Shown one piece after another: positions 28,900 to 37,093 of a stretch of DNA of 64,000 nucleotides (within the stretch, counting starts at the first letter, position 1; each line of letters opens with the position of its first letter). Both the position numbers and the translations under genes were made by a program. This stretch comes from Methylacidimicrobium sp. AP8. GTDB taxonomy: Bacteria > Verrucomicrobiota > Verrucomicrobiia > Methylacidiphilales > Methylacidiphilaceae. The notes under the pieces are model-generated. The model was not told the origin of the DNA and ran no database searches. It saw nothing but the letters and a program-made list of their open reading frames with translations. The DNA is taken from NCBI RefSeq assembly GCF_903064525.1, contig NZ_LR797830.1:806001-870000 (forward strand), given 5' to 3'.

Positions 28900-29477
28900 G
28901 GGGCGGGCTTTCCCGGCTTGGGCTCGCGCGTCGTTCCCACCGTCAACGTTTGCGCAAACCGCGGGTCGGGGATCACGACATCCGCGGCGGCGACCTCCGT
29001 TTCGACCTGGCGGCCGAGCCATTCGAGGAGGATGCGGACGCGCTCCTTGCCGGGGAGGTACTTGCGGACGATGGCGTCGATGCCGCAGAACGGGCCGGCG
29101 CCGATCTTGACCTCCATGCCCGGCTCGGGCAGGCATTCGAGGGTTAGGAGGTTTTCCGGGCCCAACCGCTGGCGCAGATGGTCGACCGCTCCGTGGGGAA
29201 TGTGGGGATATCGGCCTCCGAACCGGACGATCTTGGCCACCCCTTGGGCGTAGCGGACCGCGTTGAGGCGAACGAGCGGCTCGAAGCAGGCAAAGAGATA
29301 GCCGGGAAAGAGCGGCTCGATCGTCCAGACACGTTTGCCCTGGCGCAGCCGGCAGTAGCGGATCAAGGGCAAGACGGCCTCCACCTCCTCGAGCCGGAGC
29401 AGCGAGTCGTAGGCGATGCGTTCTCGCTTCGGCTGGGCGCGCAAGCAGAACCACAGCCGTTCGTGCGGGGAAAACAT
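28896..29477 (-). CDS. NusG/RfaH-like specialised antiterminator
   Basis: 193 residues. The N-terminal NGN domain is recognised by WFCLRAQPKRERIA near residues 7-20 and PLFPGYLFACFEP near 50-62; a KOW-like part follows (PGMEVKIGAGPFCGIDAIV). Such NusG paralogues bind RNA polymerase and help it through long operons, typically exopolysaccharide or lipopolysaccharide clusters. No such long cluster lies in this window, so its target is elsewhere. ATG 29477 has a weak ribosome site. A perfect hairpin lies just upstream. Confidence 0.8.
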   Translation of the reverse strand: MFSPHERLWFCLRAQPKRERIAYDSLLRLEEVEAVLPLIRYCRLRQGKRVWTIEPLFPGYLFACFEPLVRLNAVRYAQGVAKIVRFGGRYPHIPHGAVDHLRQRLGPENLLTLECLPEPGMEVKIGAGPFCGIDAIVRKYLPGKERVRILLEWLGRQVETEVAAADVVIPDPRFAQTLTVGTTREPKPGKPAP

Positions 29478-29488
29478 CGTCGTGTTGA

Positions 29489-29515
29489 CTCGCCGCCTAC
29501 GCGGCAGGCGGCGAG
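29489..29515 (-). promoter_or_regulatory. Hairpin in the leader of the NusG-like gene
   Basis: CTCGCCGCC, a 9-base loop, and GGCGGCGAG form a perfect 9-bp GC-rich stem, 11 bases upstream of the ATG at 29477 when read on the minus strand. It would occlude or sit next to the ribosome site. No U-run follows, so it is not a classical terminator. Function is inferred from position only. Confidence 0.35.
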
Positions 29516-29777
29516 CGTTTCCGGTTTGCGAAAGCCCCCTTTGCCGATCCAAGCACTAGCCGCGAAGGAGCGGTTCGTCAAGAGACGAATGACCGCCGGA
29601 GCCTCCCGATGCCGAAGCCAGGGCCGGCGCGGCGTTTTGCCGTCCGCCGTTGCCGGCCGGGCGGATCCACCGGCAACGGTCTACCACTGAATGTCGGCGG
29701 CACCGAATATTCCGGTGTGGCGAAGGCGGCTGCGGCCGTATAACCTGGAACCATCTCCCGCACGCAAAGGGGCGACG

Positions 29778-30833
29778 ATGAAATGCCGGCGCACAAGCCT
29801 ATTGCTGACCATGGCCATGGCGGCAGGCTTGGCCGCCCCGTCGGATGCGTGCACGCGTGCGGAATACCATGGGCGGGACGGCCTCAACATCACGGGACGC
29901 ACTATGGATTGGAAGGAGCCGATCCCTGCCAGCTTGTGGATTCTGCCTCGCGGCATACACCATGACGGGCTTGCCGGGCCCCATTCGGCCCAATGGACTT
30001 CCCGCTACGGCAGCGTGGTCGTCAGCGCCTTCGGAATCGCCTCGGCCGACGGCATGAACGAGAAGGGCCTGGTGGCCAATATGCTGTGGCTGCCGGGCTC
30101 CAAATATCCCGAGGCCGAACATCCCGAGAACCGGTTGAGCATTTCCTTATGGGTACAGTACTTCCTCGACAATTTTGCCACGGTGGACGAGGCGGTGCGG
30201 GCCATGCGGGAGCATCCGGTGCAGGTGATCTCCGATCGGATTCCGGGCACCGACATCTACACCACCGTGCATCTGTCGATTTCGGACGCAAGCGGCGACA
30301 ATGCGATCTTGGAATATATCGAGCGGAAGCTCATCATCCACCACAGCCGTGACGATCAAGTGATGACCAACGAGCCGGAGTACGATCAACAGCTGGCCCT
30401 GGCAACGTATTGGAAGGAGGTGGGCGGCACGGTATTCCTGCCGGGCACCAGCCGCTCCGCCGACCGTTTCGCACGAGCCGCTTTTTATATCCACGCCATC
30501 CCCGAGACCGGCAATGCCGTCGAGGGCGTCGCGGAGGTGATGAGCCTGATGCGCAACGTGTCGGTGCCCATCGGCATTTCGACGCCGGAGAAGCCGAATA
30601 TCTCCAACACGCGCTGGCGCGTCGTGGCCGACCAGAAAAACCTCATCTACTACTACGAGGCGGTGACGACGCCGAACACGTTCTGGGTCGACCTCAAGAA
30701 GGCCGATTTCCGAGCCGGCGCGCGGGTGTTGCGGTTGCCGCTGGAGAAGGACGAGATCTACTCCGGTGATGCGATCAAGCATTTCCATCCGTCAACGCTT
30801 TTCCCGTTTCTTCCGGTCTCGCCGAAGCGGTGA
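29778..30833 (+). CDS. Linear amide C-N hydrolase (choloylglycine hydrolase / penicillin V acylase family)
   Basis: 351 residues. The signal peptide (MKCRRTSLLLTMAMAAGLA) ends at SDA, exposing Cys25, the N-terminal nucleophile of this Ntn-hydrolase family (CTRAEYHG). Further conserved blocks are GRTMDWKEP, DGMNEKGLVANMLWLP, LWVQYFLDNFATVDEAV, TDIYTTVHLSISDASGDNAILEYI, MTNEPEYDQQL, and SADRFARA near residue 230. It should act in the periplasm on an amide such as a bile-salt-like conjugate, penicillin V or N-acyl homoserine lactone. ATG 29778 follows AAAGGGG. Its 3rd-position usage (many AAT, TAT, CAT) looks less GC-biased than its neighbours, which may mean recent transfer. Confidence 0.88.
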   Translation: MKCRRTSLLLTMAMAAGLAAPSDACTRAEYHGRDGLNITGRTMDWKEPIPASLWILPRGIHHDGLAGPHSAQWTSRYGSVVVSAFGIASADGMNEKGLVANMLWLPGSKYPEAEHPENRLSISLWVQYFLDNFATVDEAVRAMREHPVQVISDRIPGTDIYTTVHLSISDASGDNAILEYIERKLIIHHSRDDQVMTNEPEYDQQLALATYWKEVGGTVFLPGTSRSADRFARAAFYIHAIPETGNAVEGVAEVMSLMRNVSVPIGISTPEKPNISNTRWRVVADQKNLIYYYEAVTTPNTFWVDLKKADFRAGARVLRLPLEKDEIYSGDAIKHFHPSTLFPFLPVSPKR

Positions 30834-31435
30834 GGCATTCCGGGCTTGGCGGCGGCCGGCCGCAACCGCCGGCCTATCGATTGCGGTATGTTGCCCTTGG
30901 GGTGTTTCCGCCGGCAACCCGGCAGCCCACGCCCGCGAGGTTCCCGCCTTCCCGGCTTGAAGCCGGAAAATGCCGCCCAACGGTGCCGAAGTTTCATCCG
31001 CCCGGCACCGTGCGTCCTGGAGAGCGGACGGAAGCCGGCCAGCCGGGGAAAGCGATTCCGCCGGTTCCCTGTGCCGGGGTGCGCGCAACTTTCTTTGCAG
31101 CTCGGCGACAAAGCGGCAAATCCGCTCGATCGCAAAAAAAAGCAGAGACGGCTCATGCCTTCTCCGTCCGGGCAATCCCTGTCGAAAACAGCGGGCCGCT
31201 GCGAGGCCAGGCCGCGGGCCGGCGACGACCGCGGAATCCCGGCCGGGCTCGGAGCCGGCTTGTGAGCGCCCGACAGAACAAGGCTCCGGATCGGCAATGC
31301 GGCGTCGCCGACGGGCATGCGCCATCGAACGAGATGCCCGAGAGAGAGATGCCGCAGAAGGGGCACGGCCGGCTCCTTGCGATTGCGGAATCGGCGGCGA
31401 TCGTTCCCCTGTCGGCCCCTTGGAGCAGCAGAGCG
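30834..31435. other. Non-coding stretch, no supported gene
   Basis: About 600 bases with only arginine-rich shadow frames. A minus-strand frame has a CPFCG motif near 31350 but no convincing start, length or neighbours. The stretch leads into the IS607 right-end relic and looks like decayed sequence at the border of the accessory island. Confidence 0.5.
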
Positions 31436-31618
31436 CCCGTGCGGTCGGGAGACAACCATCTGCCTCCCGCGCCTCTGCCCCGGAAAGCCCGGGCATTGGG
31501 CGCTACCCGGACTTTGCCGGCCAAACTCCGGCATGCGAATTGTCGGCAGCATTCTTCGGCCGACGTCGTAGACGATCCTCCCTGGTAGAGGAAGGATGGT
31601 CTATGGTTTTCGGAACGG
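31436..31618 (+). mobile_element. IS607 right-end relic (copy 2)
   Basis: The segment from GCGGTCGGGA to TTTTCGGAACGG matches the right end of the katG-borne IS607 element (56456-56638) and of copy 1 (114-295) with scattered substitutions. The last ~50 tnpB codons are kept, ending at the TAG 31586-31588. Upstream of 31436 there is no similarity, so the rest of the element is gone. The flank CGGCGGGAGAGACCGATCC after the end is unique to this copy. Confidence 0.75.
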
Positions 31619-31737
31619 CGGCGGGAGAGACCGATCCGGCCGGGAGCCGCAGGAGCTGCAGGCAGGGCGACCGGCGCCGTCCGAGCGGCGAGCACAGGCT
31701 CTGCGGAGAAGGAAGCCGGGCGAAAGAGTCAGTCCGC

Positions 31738-32181
31738 TTACCTTTGGCCGGATTCGGCCCGTTTCTTAAGCGCTGCGTTCATGGCCTCCAGCCCACGCCG
31801 GCACCTCGGCTCCATCAGTGGCCAAAGGCAAGGGACCAGAAGGCCCTGGAAGGTCTCTCCGTGGTGAAGAAGGACCTTCCTTGGGCCCTGGATCTCAAGG
31901 ACAAAGCGATGGTCTCCGGCCAGCAGGCGCGGGGAGAGCCAGTAACAGGTCCAAGATAGCTCCCGGTTCGGCTCCACCGTGCGGACCTCGGCGTTCATGG
32001 CAACCGAAGGCGAGTCGGGTGCGCAGACGCGAAGCGCCAGCCGCTCCCCCGGACGGGCTTCTCCGCGCACCGAGCGGAGAAAAGGATTCCATTGGGGATA
32101 GCAAGAAAAGTCGACGAGTGCATTCCAGAGGGCCGCGGGGGAAGCCGCAATCTCGATTTTGGTCTGAACGGTTCGGTTCAT
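31738..32181 (-). CDS. SRPBCC (START-like) domain protein
   Basis: 147 residues covering one START/Bet v1-like domain. The typical opening EIAASPAALWNALVDFSCYPQWNPFL is followed by GERLALRV, a central ELSWTCYW strand, and the LLHHGETFQGLL strand before a C-terminal helix. These proteins bind hydrophobic ligands; ligand unknown. It lies between the IS607 relic and IS21/IS481 remnants, so it may be part of the transferred island. Confidence 0.8.
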   Translation of the reverse strand: MNRTVQTKIEIAASPAALWNALVDFSCYPQWNPFLRSVRGEARPGERLALRVCAPDSPSVAMNAEVRTVEPNRELSWTCYWLSPRLLAGDHRFVLEIQGPRKVLLHHGETFQGLLVPCLWPLMEPRCRRGLEAMNAALKKRAESGQR

Positions 32182-32357
32182 GGTTGAGTACCGTGTTTAA
32201 AAAAGGCCCTTCACCATATCTTTCCCTGACCCCCACATCCTTTCCTACCCTTTTCCGGTCCGGCTCAAGCGGGTAGTTCCCACAAGCAGCGGGGAATACG
32301 CCAGCCCGTGTCCCTGGTACGTTGACCGGGATCGCTTTGCCGGCCGACAGCCAAAAA

Positions 32358-32556
32358 TGACCCCCTGACGACATGTGGAATTGACCCCCTGGAGACAACA
32401 GGAGGTGTTCCTGGGAAAGGAAGAAGGGCAGCATCTTCTGCGATTACGCAGGAGGAGATGCTGGAACCGGAGGGAGTGGGTTGGATGATGGCTTTGCATG
32501 ATCTGGGTCGGGGAACCAAGCGGATCCCTCGGGGGCTAGCCGCCTGTCGGCCTTGA
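32358..32556 (+). mobile_element. IS21-like element remnant
   Basis: Two direct copies of TGACCCCCTG (32358-32367 and 32382-32391) resemble the repeated ends of IS21 elements. The frame 32458-32556 reads MLEPEGVGWMMALHDLGRG then TKRI, the pattern of the IstA N-terminal helix-turn-helix, and then stops. The rest of istA and all of istB are absent. Bases 32182-32357 and 32557-32726 hold no recognisable gene. Confidence 0.45.
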
Positions 32557-32726
32557 TGCGAGAGCTTGCCATGATCCGCGGCCGGTCCGATGCGCCATGG
32601 GGAGGGACTGTCTCGAGAACCGGAAAAACCAGGATAATGCGACGGTAGTTCTTCCGGCGGGGTGTCCGCTTGTTTGTGTGCGGGTGCAAATTGCGCGTGT
32701 GATGCTTGCCCTTAAAAGGCGCTATC

Positions 32727-33793
32727 TGTTGGGGTTCGCATGATTACCTTCTAGAAAATCGCCGTCCGTTGCTGATCGGGCGTGCGGTGCTTCGGGAGGT
32801 TGTGGCAAGCTGGAAAGCCGAGGTAAAGATATGAGAATCACCCTGCACAAAAATGCGACGACTACGCCGGCGATCCGCACGGCGATTCTGGCGGGCGAAG
32901 GGCAGCGATTACGAGTTGGCGAAGCAGTTTCGCGTGACTCGGGAGACGATTCGTCGGTGGCGGAAGCGGGATTTTGTCGAGGATGCCAGCCACACCCCGC
33001 ATCATCTTCCGACGACACTCAATGCGGGACAGGAAGAGCTGGTGATCTACTTGCGCACGCAGCTCCGGCTGCCGCTGGACGATCTGCTGGCCGTCATCCG
33101 CGAATTTATCGAACCCTCCATGACCCGCTCGGCCTTGGGCCGGCTCCTGCGGCGCCGAGGCCACTCCCGGCTGCCTCAACCGGAAAAACCGGCCAATCCC
33201 ACTCAACCCTTTAAAGTTTACCTGCCGGGCTACTTTCATGTGGACCTCAAATACCTGCCCCAGATGGCCGACGAGACGTCTCGCCGTTATGTCTTCGTCG
33301 CCAAGGACCCGAGCCACCCGTTGGGTCTTCTTGGCGGTCAAGCGTGCAAAGACCCCAGCGGCCGCCCGCAGCTTTCTCCAGGCGCTGGCCAAGGCGGCAC
33401 CCGTGAAAATCCGAACCATCCTCACCGATAACGGCAAGGAGTTCACCGATCAGGTCTTCGGCCAAGAACCCAAGGATGCCACCGGATCCCATGAGTTCGA
33501 CGCGCTCTGCCAAGCATTGGGAATCGAGCACCGCCTGACCAAGCCAAAGTCGCCTCGCACCAATGGCATGGTGGAGCGCTTCAACGGAAGACTGGCGCAG
33601 ATCCTCCGTACTCATCACTTCCAAAGCTCCCTCGACCTGAAAACCACGCTCCACCGCTACGCCTGGCTCTACAACGAACACCACCCTCAAAAATCGCTCA
33701 ATCACCAAACCCCACTTCAGGCCCTAAAAACATGGCAACAATCCCATCCGCATCTCTTCCAAAAAGCAGTACGCAATCATGCGGGACCTGACA
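32727..33793 (+). mobile_element. IS481-like insertion sequence, right end lost
   Basis: The left end is proposed at TGTTGGGGTTCGCATGATTA (32727), about 100 bases before the transposase start. The transposase frame runs to about 33793, where it passes directly into a helicase gene. No right inverted repeat is seen, so the element was cut there by a deletion or recombination. Confidence 0.6.
32831..33793 (+). pseudogene. IS481-family transposase, two frameshifts
   Basis: The protein is spread over three frames. MRITLHKNATTTPAIRTAIL starts at 32831; after one extra G near 32903 the helix-turn-helix follows in the next frame (SDYELAKQFRVTRETIRRWR). After one extra C near 33310 the DDE core continues in a third frame: ATRWVFLAVKRA, LTDNGKEFTDQ, and KSPRTNGMVERFNGRL with the catalytic Glu. 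The end NHAGPDT is where relatives stop; the stop codon is missing and reading passes into the helicase remnant. The transposase cannot be functional. Confidence 0.8.
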
Positions 33794-34867
33794 CGCGCCG
33801 ACGAGAAGCAGTTAGGGGCCATTTTCGAGAAGGAAGCCTACCGCATCGGTCTGGCCGATCTGATCCGGCAGGGCTATCTCTCGCGACTGATCGTGGACAC
33901 CCTGCCGCTGTCGGGAGGGGGCATTGATTTGGCCGGTGTCTCCGTCCGCAAGGGAGAGTTCGTCGAGGAGGAAGCGGCAGACGCAATCGCTCCCTACCTC
34001 GACGAGATCGCCGGGATCATCGCCGCGCACTACGCCGACCGCCGCATCCTGGCCTTCTTGCCGCTGCGCAAGACTTCGGAGGCCTTCGCGTCGGCATGCC
34101 TTGCTCACGGTATGAAGGCTGAGCATGTCGACGGCGAATCTCCCGATAGGGCGGAGATCCTCGAGCGGTTTCGCCAGGGGAAAACCCGACTCCTGAGCAA
34201 CGCCATGCTGCTCACCGAGGGATTCGACTGTCCAGCGGTTGATGCGATCCTGATTCTGCGGCCAACGCGCTCGAGGGTTCTCTACCAGCAGATGATCGGG
34301 AGGGGGACGCGGCTCTTCGAGGGGAAGCGCGATTGCCTAATCCTCGATCCCTGCTTTGTTCACGATCGCCTACCGCCCTTGCGGGCCTCCTGCCTGGTCG
34401 CCAAGGACGCCGAAGAAGAGAAGCGCATCGATGCAGCCGGCTGCAAGGACCTACTGGAGGCAGCCGAGAAAGCAGAAGAAGCGCGCCGGGAGCGGGAAGA
34501 GACGCTCGTATCCCGCCTTCAGGATCATTCGCGCAGGATCGTCGCGGACTACTTGAGCATCATGCTCGCCGAAGCAGAGGACTACGAGCCTGTCTTAGCG
34601 TGGGAGAGCGCGCAACCTACTCCGAGGCAATTGGACGTGCTGGACAAGGCCGGCTTCGACACGAGCCTCATTTCCTCGCGCGGCCTTGCGAGCAAGCTCA
34701 TCGACGGCATGCACAAGAGGAGGGCAAGAGGACTTGCCACCTTCAAGCAGGTGAGACTGATGCGAAGGCTCGGCTACCGGGGCGATGCGACCAAGGCGAC
34801 GTTCGAGGAGGCGAATGCGTGGATCGGGGAGCGGCTGAACAAGAAGAAGCCCGCTTCGGTGGCGTGA
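33779..34867 (+). pseudogene. C-terminal part of a phage-type superfamily 2 helicase
   Basis: 362 residues that begin inside the IS481 end. From residue 5 (TRADEKQLGAIFEKEAYRI) the sequence matches the middle of phage and prophage DEAD/DEAH helicases, just after motif III. RecA2 motifs follow: LLTEGFDCPAVDAILILRPT and the motif VI YQQMIGRGTRL. The C-terminal region is helical and charged (EAAEKAEEARRERE). Walker A and the DEAD box, which should lie upstream, are missing. This is a fusion remnant; activity is unlikely. Confidence 0.75.
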
Positions 34868-34891
34868 GCGAGGAGAAGAAAAGGAGAAACC

Positions 34892-35326
34892 ATGAACACG
34901 AAATCCCTATTGATCGCCTGCGCCTTGGCGCTTTGCCCTGTGGCAAGCGCCCATGCGATTCTTGCGAGATGGTATCCCTTGGAAGTGCCGCATCGAGGAC
35001 CGCTCGGCAGCGGCGAACATTCCATAGTCCATGGGATGAAGATCTACCGAACACCCCCCTCGCGGCCATACATCGTGATCGGCACAATTGACGCGGGAAG
35101 CGGACTCTTCGGATCTCCGAGAACTCGCGCAGTAGACAAGGCGAAGGAAGTGGGAGCCGATGCGATCATCCTGGTTCAAACGGAACGCTGGCCTACTGGC
35201 GGGCAGGCTTGGGGATGGGGGCAAGGAACACACGCGGGAGGCGGGATCGGAGGACTAAATTACATACAGAAGTACGCCGTGATCGGCCACTACCAAGCAA
35301 TCAAGTGGATCAAGGGCGAGAAGTAA
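34892..35326 (+). CDS. Small secreted protein, paralogue of the lipoprotein at 12329
   Basis: 144 residues with a signal peptide (MNTKSLLIACALALCPVASA, cleavage near HA). The core PYIVIGTIDAGSGLFGSP and RAVDKAKEVGADAIILVQTE aligns with the 12329-12814 lipoprotein. A Gly/Trp-rich stretch (GWGQGTHAGGGIGG) and a last strand follow. Function unknown. A clear AAGGAG lies before ATG 34892. It follows the truncated helicase by 24 bases. Confidence 0.65.
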   Translation: MNTKSLLIACALALCPVASAHAILARWYPLEVPHRGPLGSGEHSIVHGMKIYRTPPSRPYIVIGTIDAGSGLFGSPRTRAVDKAKEVGADAIILVQTERWPTGGQAWGWGQGTHAGGGIGGLNYIQKYAVIGHYQAIKWIKGEK

Positions 35327-35495
35327 GGCCGGAGCTTGCGAAGAATCGCGGGATGGTTGGGGGGTGTCTGATGGAACGGTGAGGCTTGATTTTCCATGCG
35401 TAACCGGGAAGGACGCCTACGCCTAGGGCCGGGAACAAATCCTATCCGCAGTTTCCTTAAGCATCCTGTCGATGCTCACCCGATCGGGCCACCGC

Positions 35496-35987
35496 TCATC
35501 CGCCGCCAGCTTTCTCCGGTGCTTCATGCGCAGCCTCGTTCAAGGAATCCTGTACCAAATCGGCTACCGCTCCCTCGGCCTCGGTCTGCTTCCGACGCTT
35601 GCGGCCGGCGTTCCGGATAATACCCAGAGCGTGCCGCGCCACGATCCTGCGGGCTTCCTTATCGCCCTGGTATCTGTCCGAGCAAAGCCGTGGTTCAAAT
35701 TCTTGAGCCTTGCGGAGGGCTTCCTCGCGCAAATCGACGGCAACCTGCTTCCCGTACAGCAAAAGCCATGCTTCGATGCAGCGCGAGGTAAGCATGCCCT
35801 TGGGGATGCCTCGTTGGGAGAGCTTCGAGCGGATTTGGTCCGCATGCTCGGTGAGCATCCCGACATCAACCGGCTCCATGGAGATACACCCGAAATTCGG
35901 ATCATCGACGATCCGAAGCAGAGCCTTGTAGTGGCTTCCGGCGGCGGCGACAAGCTGTCTGTAGATAGCCTTCGCCGTGGATGACAT
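35496..35987 (-). CDS. Hypothetical protein of the accessory island
   Basis: 163 residues, mostly helical and basic, starting MSSTAKAIYRQLVAAAGSHY and ending in GGG. There is no signal peptide or transmembrane helix. The GRKRRKQTE patch could bind nucleic acid. I recognise no family. Codon usage is less GC-rich than the core genes. An in-frame ATG at 35999 is the alternative start. The opposite-strand frame of similar length reads less naturally. Confidence 0.45.
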   Translation of the reverse strand: MSSTAKAIYRQLVAAAGSHYKALLRIVDDPNFGCISMEPVDVGMLTEHADQIRSKLSQRGIPKGMLTSRCIEAWLLLYGKQVAVDLREEALRKAQEFEPRLCSDRYQGDKEARRIVARHALGIIRNAGRKRRKQTEAEGAVADLVQDSLNEAAHEAPEKAGGG

Positions 35988-36145
35988 CAGTAAGCGCATG
36001 GAGCGACTCTACGACAAGGGACGGGCCTTGGCAACACACTGGTAAGACAGAGCGCATCTACCCCTGGTTGGCCAAGGAGCAAAATTTTCCCGGCGGCGGG
36101 ACGAACAGGGGGCACTCGCTATAGGCACGCGGCGCGCCCCAAACC

Positions 36146-36165
36146 CCTGCGCGAAAACGCGCAGG
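36146..36165. repeat. Perfect hairpin, 8-bp stem
   Basis: CCTGCGCG-AAAA-CGCGCAGG: an 8-bp GC-rich stem with a four-base A loop. No T-run follows on either side, so it is not a simple terminator. Confidence 0.6.
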
Positions 36166-36189
36166 TGCCGGGGCGGGAGGGGAGCGCAT

Positions 36190-36203
36190 GATAATGCGTT
36201 ATC
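36190..36203. repeat. Inverted repeat GATAA-TGCG-TTATC
   Basis: A perfect 5-bp inverted repeat around TGCG, followed by a further TCAATAATCC. It is 25 bases from the next hairpin. Confidence 0.45.
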
Positions 36204-36226
36204 AATAATCCCCTACCCCCTACCAC

Positions 36227-36244
36227 GGCCTTACTGATAAGGCC
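36227..36244. repeat. Inverted repeat GGCCTTA-CTGA-TAAGGCC
   Basis: A perfect 7-bp inverted repeat. The CTTACTGATAA core recurs about 50 bases downstream, in GTCTTACTGATAATCC near 36285. Confidence 0.5.
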
Positions 36245-36312
36245 TTACACCTTGGAGAGATCCGTGGCTCCGCGCCTACGGCGTCTTACTGATAATCCAC
36301 AATCCATCGCCC

Positions 36313-36379
36313 ATTCCCGGCCGACGTTCCCGGACGTCTTCACCGCAGACCCAAATTCCGGCCGACGTTCCTGGACGTC
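36313..36379 (+). repeat. Two direct repeats of a GGCCGACGTTCC-GGACGTC unit
   Basis: Copies at 36313-36338 and 36355-36379 share ATTCC, GGCCGACGTTCC and GGACGTC with one substitution and one length difference. Each unit is itself partly palindromic (GACGT ... ACGTC). Confidence 0.55.
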
Positions 36380-36518
36380 CCGACGTCCGCCGGTGAAGAG
36401 AGACTACGAACGATCCGCTGAGCACGCGCCCCACGCCCTACGAAATGAGAAGGCATTCTCAATAGCAGCCTCGCGCAAAGCACGCGGCGCGAGAGACCGA
36501 CCGAGCCCCTGGAGGTTC

Positions 36519-36597
36519 TGGAGGTTCAATTTTAAAACCTCCAGCGCATAAGTCATTGATGGACAAGGCCGCTGGAGGTACTGGAGGTTCTGGAGGT
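36519..36597 (+). repeat. Five copies of CTGGAGGT
   Basis: CTGGAGGT begins at 36519, 36528, 36572, 36581 and 36590, in a 9-base rhythm within each group. Between the groups lies CCTCCAGCG, which can pair with CGCTGGAGG at 36571, and a T-run follows the last copy. This is either a repeat array or a fold with terminator-like character. Confidence 0.55.
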
Positions 36598-36837
36598 TTT
36601 TTTAACAAAGGGGGGCGAAATGCAGAGATGAAGGCCGAGCTTGATGCCCCAGCCTACCCGAAGCGCGGCGTCGAGGCTCGAAGCGTTGCCCAACCCCTGC
36701 TCCGGCTATTGCCACTTTATTGGCAGAATAGAAGCATACGAACCCGTTTGTTTGCGTATCTATCGTTACACATTTGTTCTTAACGCAATAAGCTCCCTAG
36801 GGCTTCTACCAGGGAGGATTGCGTCTTTATATCTGGT

Positions 36838-36911
36838 TGGTCCCGGGCCGATTCGAACGGCCGACCTACGCTTTAGGAAAGCGCTGCTCTATCCTGCTGA
36901 GCTACGGGACC
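36838..36911 (-). tRNA. tRNA-Arg (anticodon CCT)
   Basis: Read on the minus strand, a 74-base cloverleaf: acceptor GGTCCCG/CGGGACC with discriminator A; D-arm GCTC ... GAGC; anticodon stem GCGCT/AGCGT with the 7-base loop TTCCTAA (anticodon CCT, decoding AGG); T-arm GGCCG-TTCGAAT-CGGCC. CCA is not encoded. Its 3' end faces the accessory island at 30834-36837, as expected if the tRNA served as an integration site, but I found no repeated 3' end inside the window. Confidence 0.93.
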
Positions 36912-37093
36912 TGCTTGGTCGGGAGCAGAACACCGGTCGGACGTGGGATCTCCGCGTCCCGCTGAGCAACCTTAGGCGAAGGCGTCGGCGGCGGCAAGGC
37001 TCCGTGGAAGGCGCGGGCGGATTCTGCCTGGAGCCGCGCGGAAATCTCTTGTGCTCGGATCCCCCGGATCCAAAGATCCCGTCGCTTTGCGGT

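Larger units (their letters stand above)
36000..36837. other. Gene-free block rich in hairpins and short repeats
   Basis: About 840 bases without a supported gene, next to tRNA-Arg. It holds three perfect hairpins (36146, 36190, 36227), a 25-base direct repeat pair (36313 and 36355) and five copies of CTGGAGGT (36519-36597), each listed separately. The base composition swings between GC-rich and AT-rich patches, unlike the rest of the window. It could be a remnant of a plasmid or phage replication or control region. Confidence 0.5.

Noticed and set aside
30846-31265. 139-codon frame after the amide hydrolase
   Set aside because: Arg/Pro/Gly-rich with no domain; a competing frame of equal quality exists on the other strand.
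31153-31695. Minus-strand frame with a CPFCG motif
   Set aside because: Only one Cys pair, overlaps the IS607 relic, no ribosome site, low-complexity remainder.
35472-35984. Plus-strand ORF opposite 35496-35987
   Set aside because: The minus-strand protein has a natural helical composition and better start; the plus frame lacks both.
36146-36600. CRISPR array
   Set aside because: Repeats are short, irregular and without spacers of equal length; no cas gene in the window.
36556-36783. Small frame starting with Gly-rich GGTGGSGG
   Set aside because: The Gly-rich part is just the CTGGAGGT repeats translated; no ribosome site or conserved tail.
36838-36859. att duplication of the tRNA 3' end
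   Set aside because: I searched by eye for a second copy of GGTCCCGGGCCGATTCG within the island and found none.
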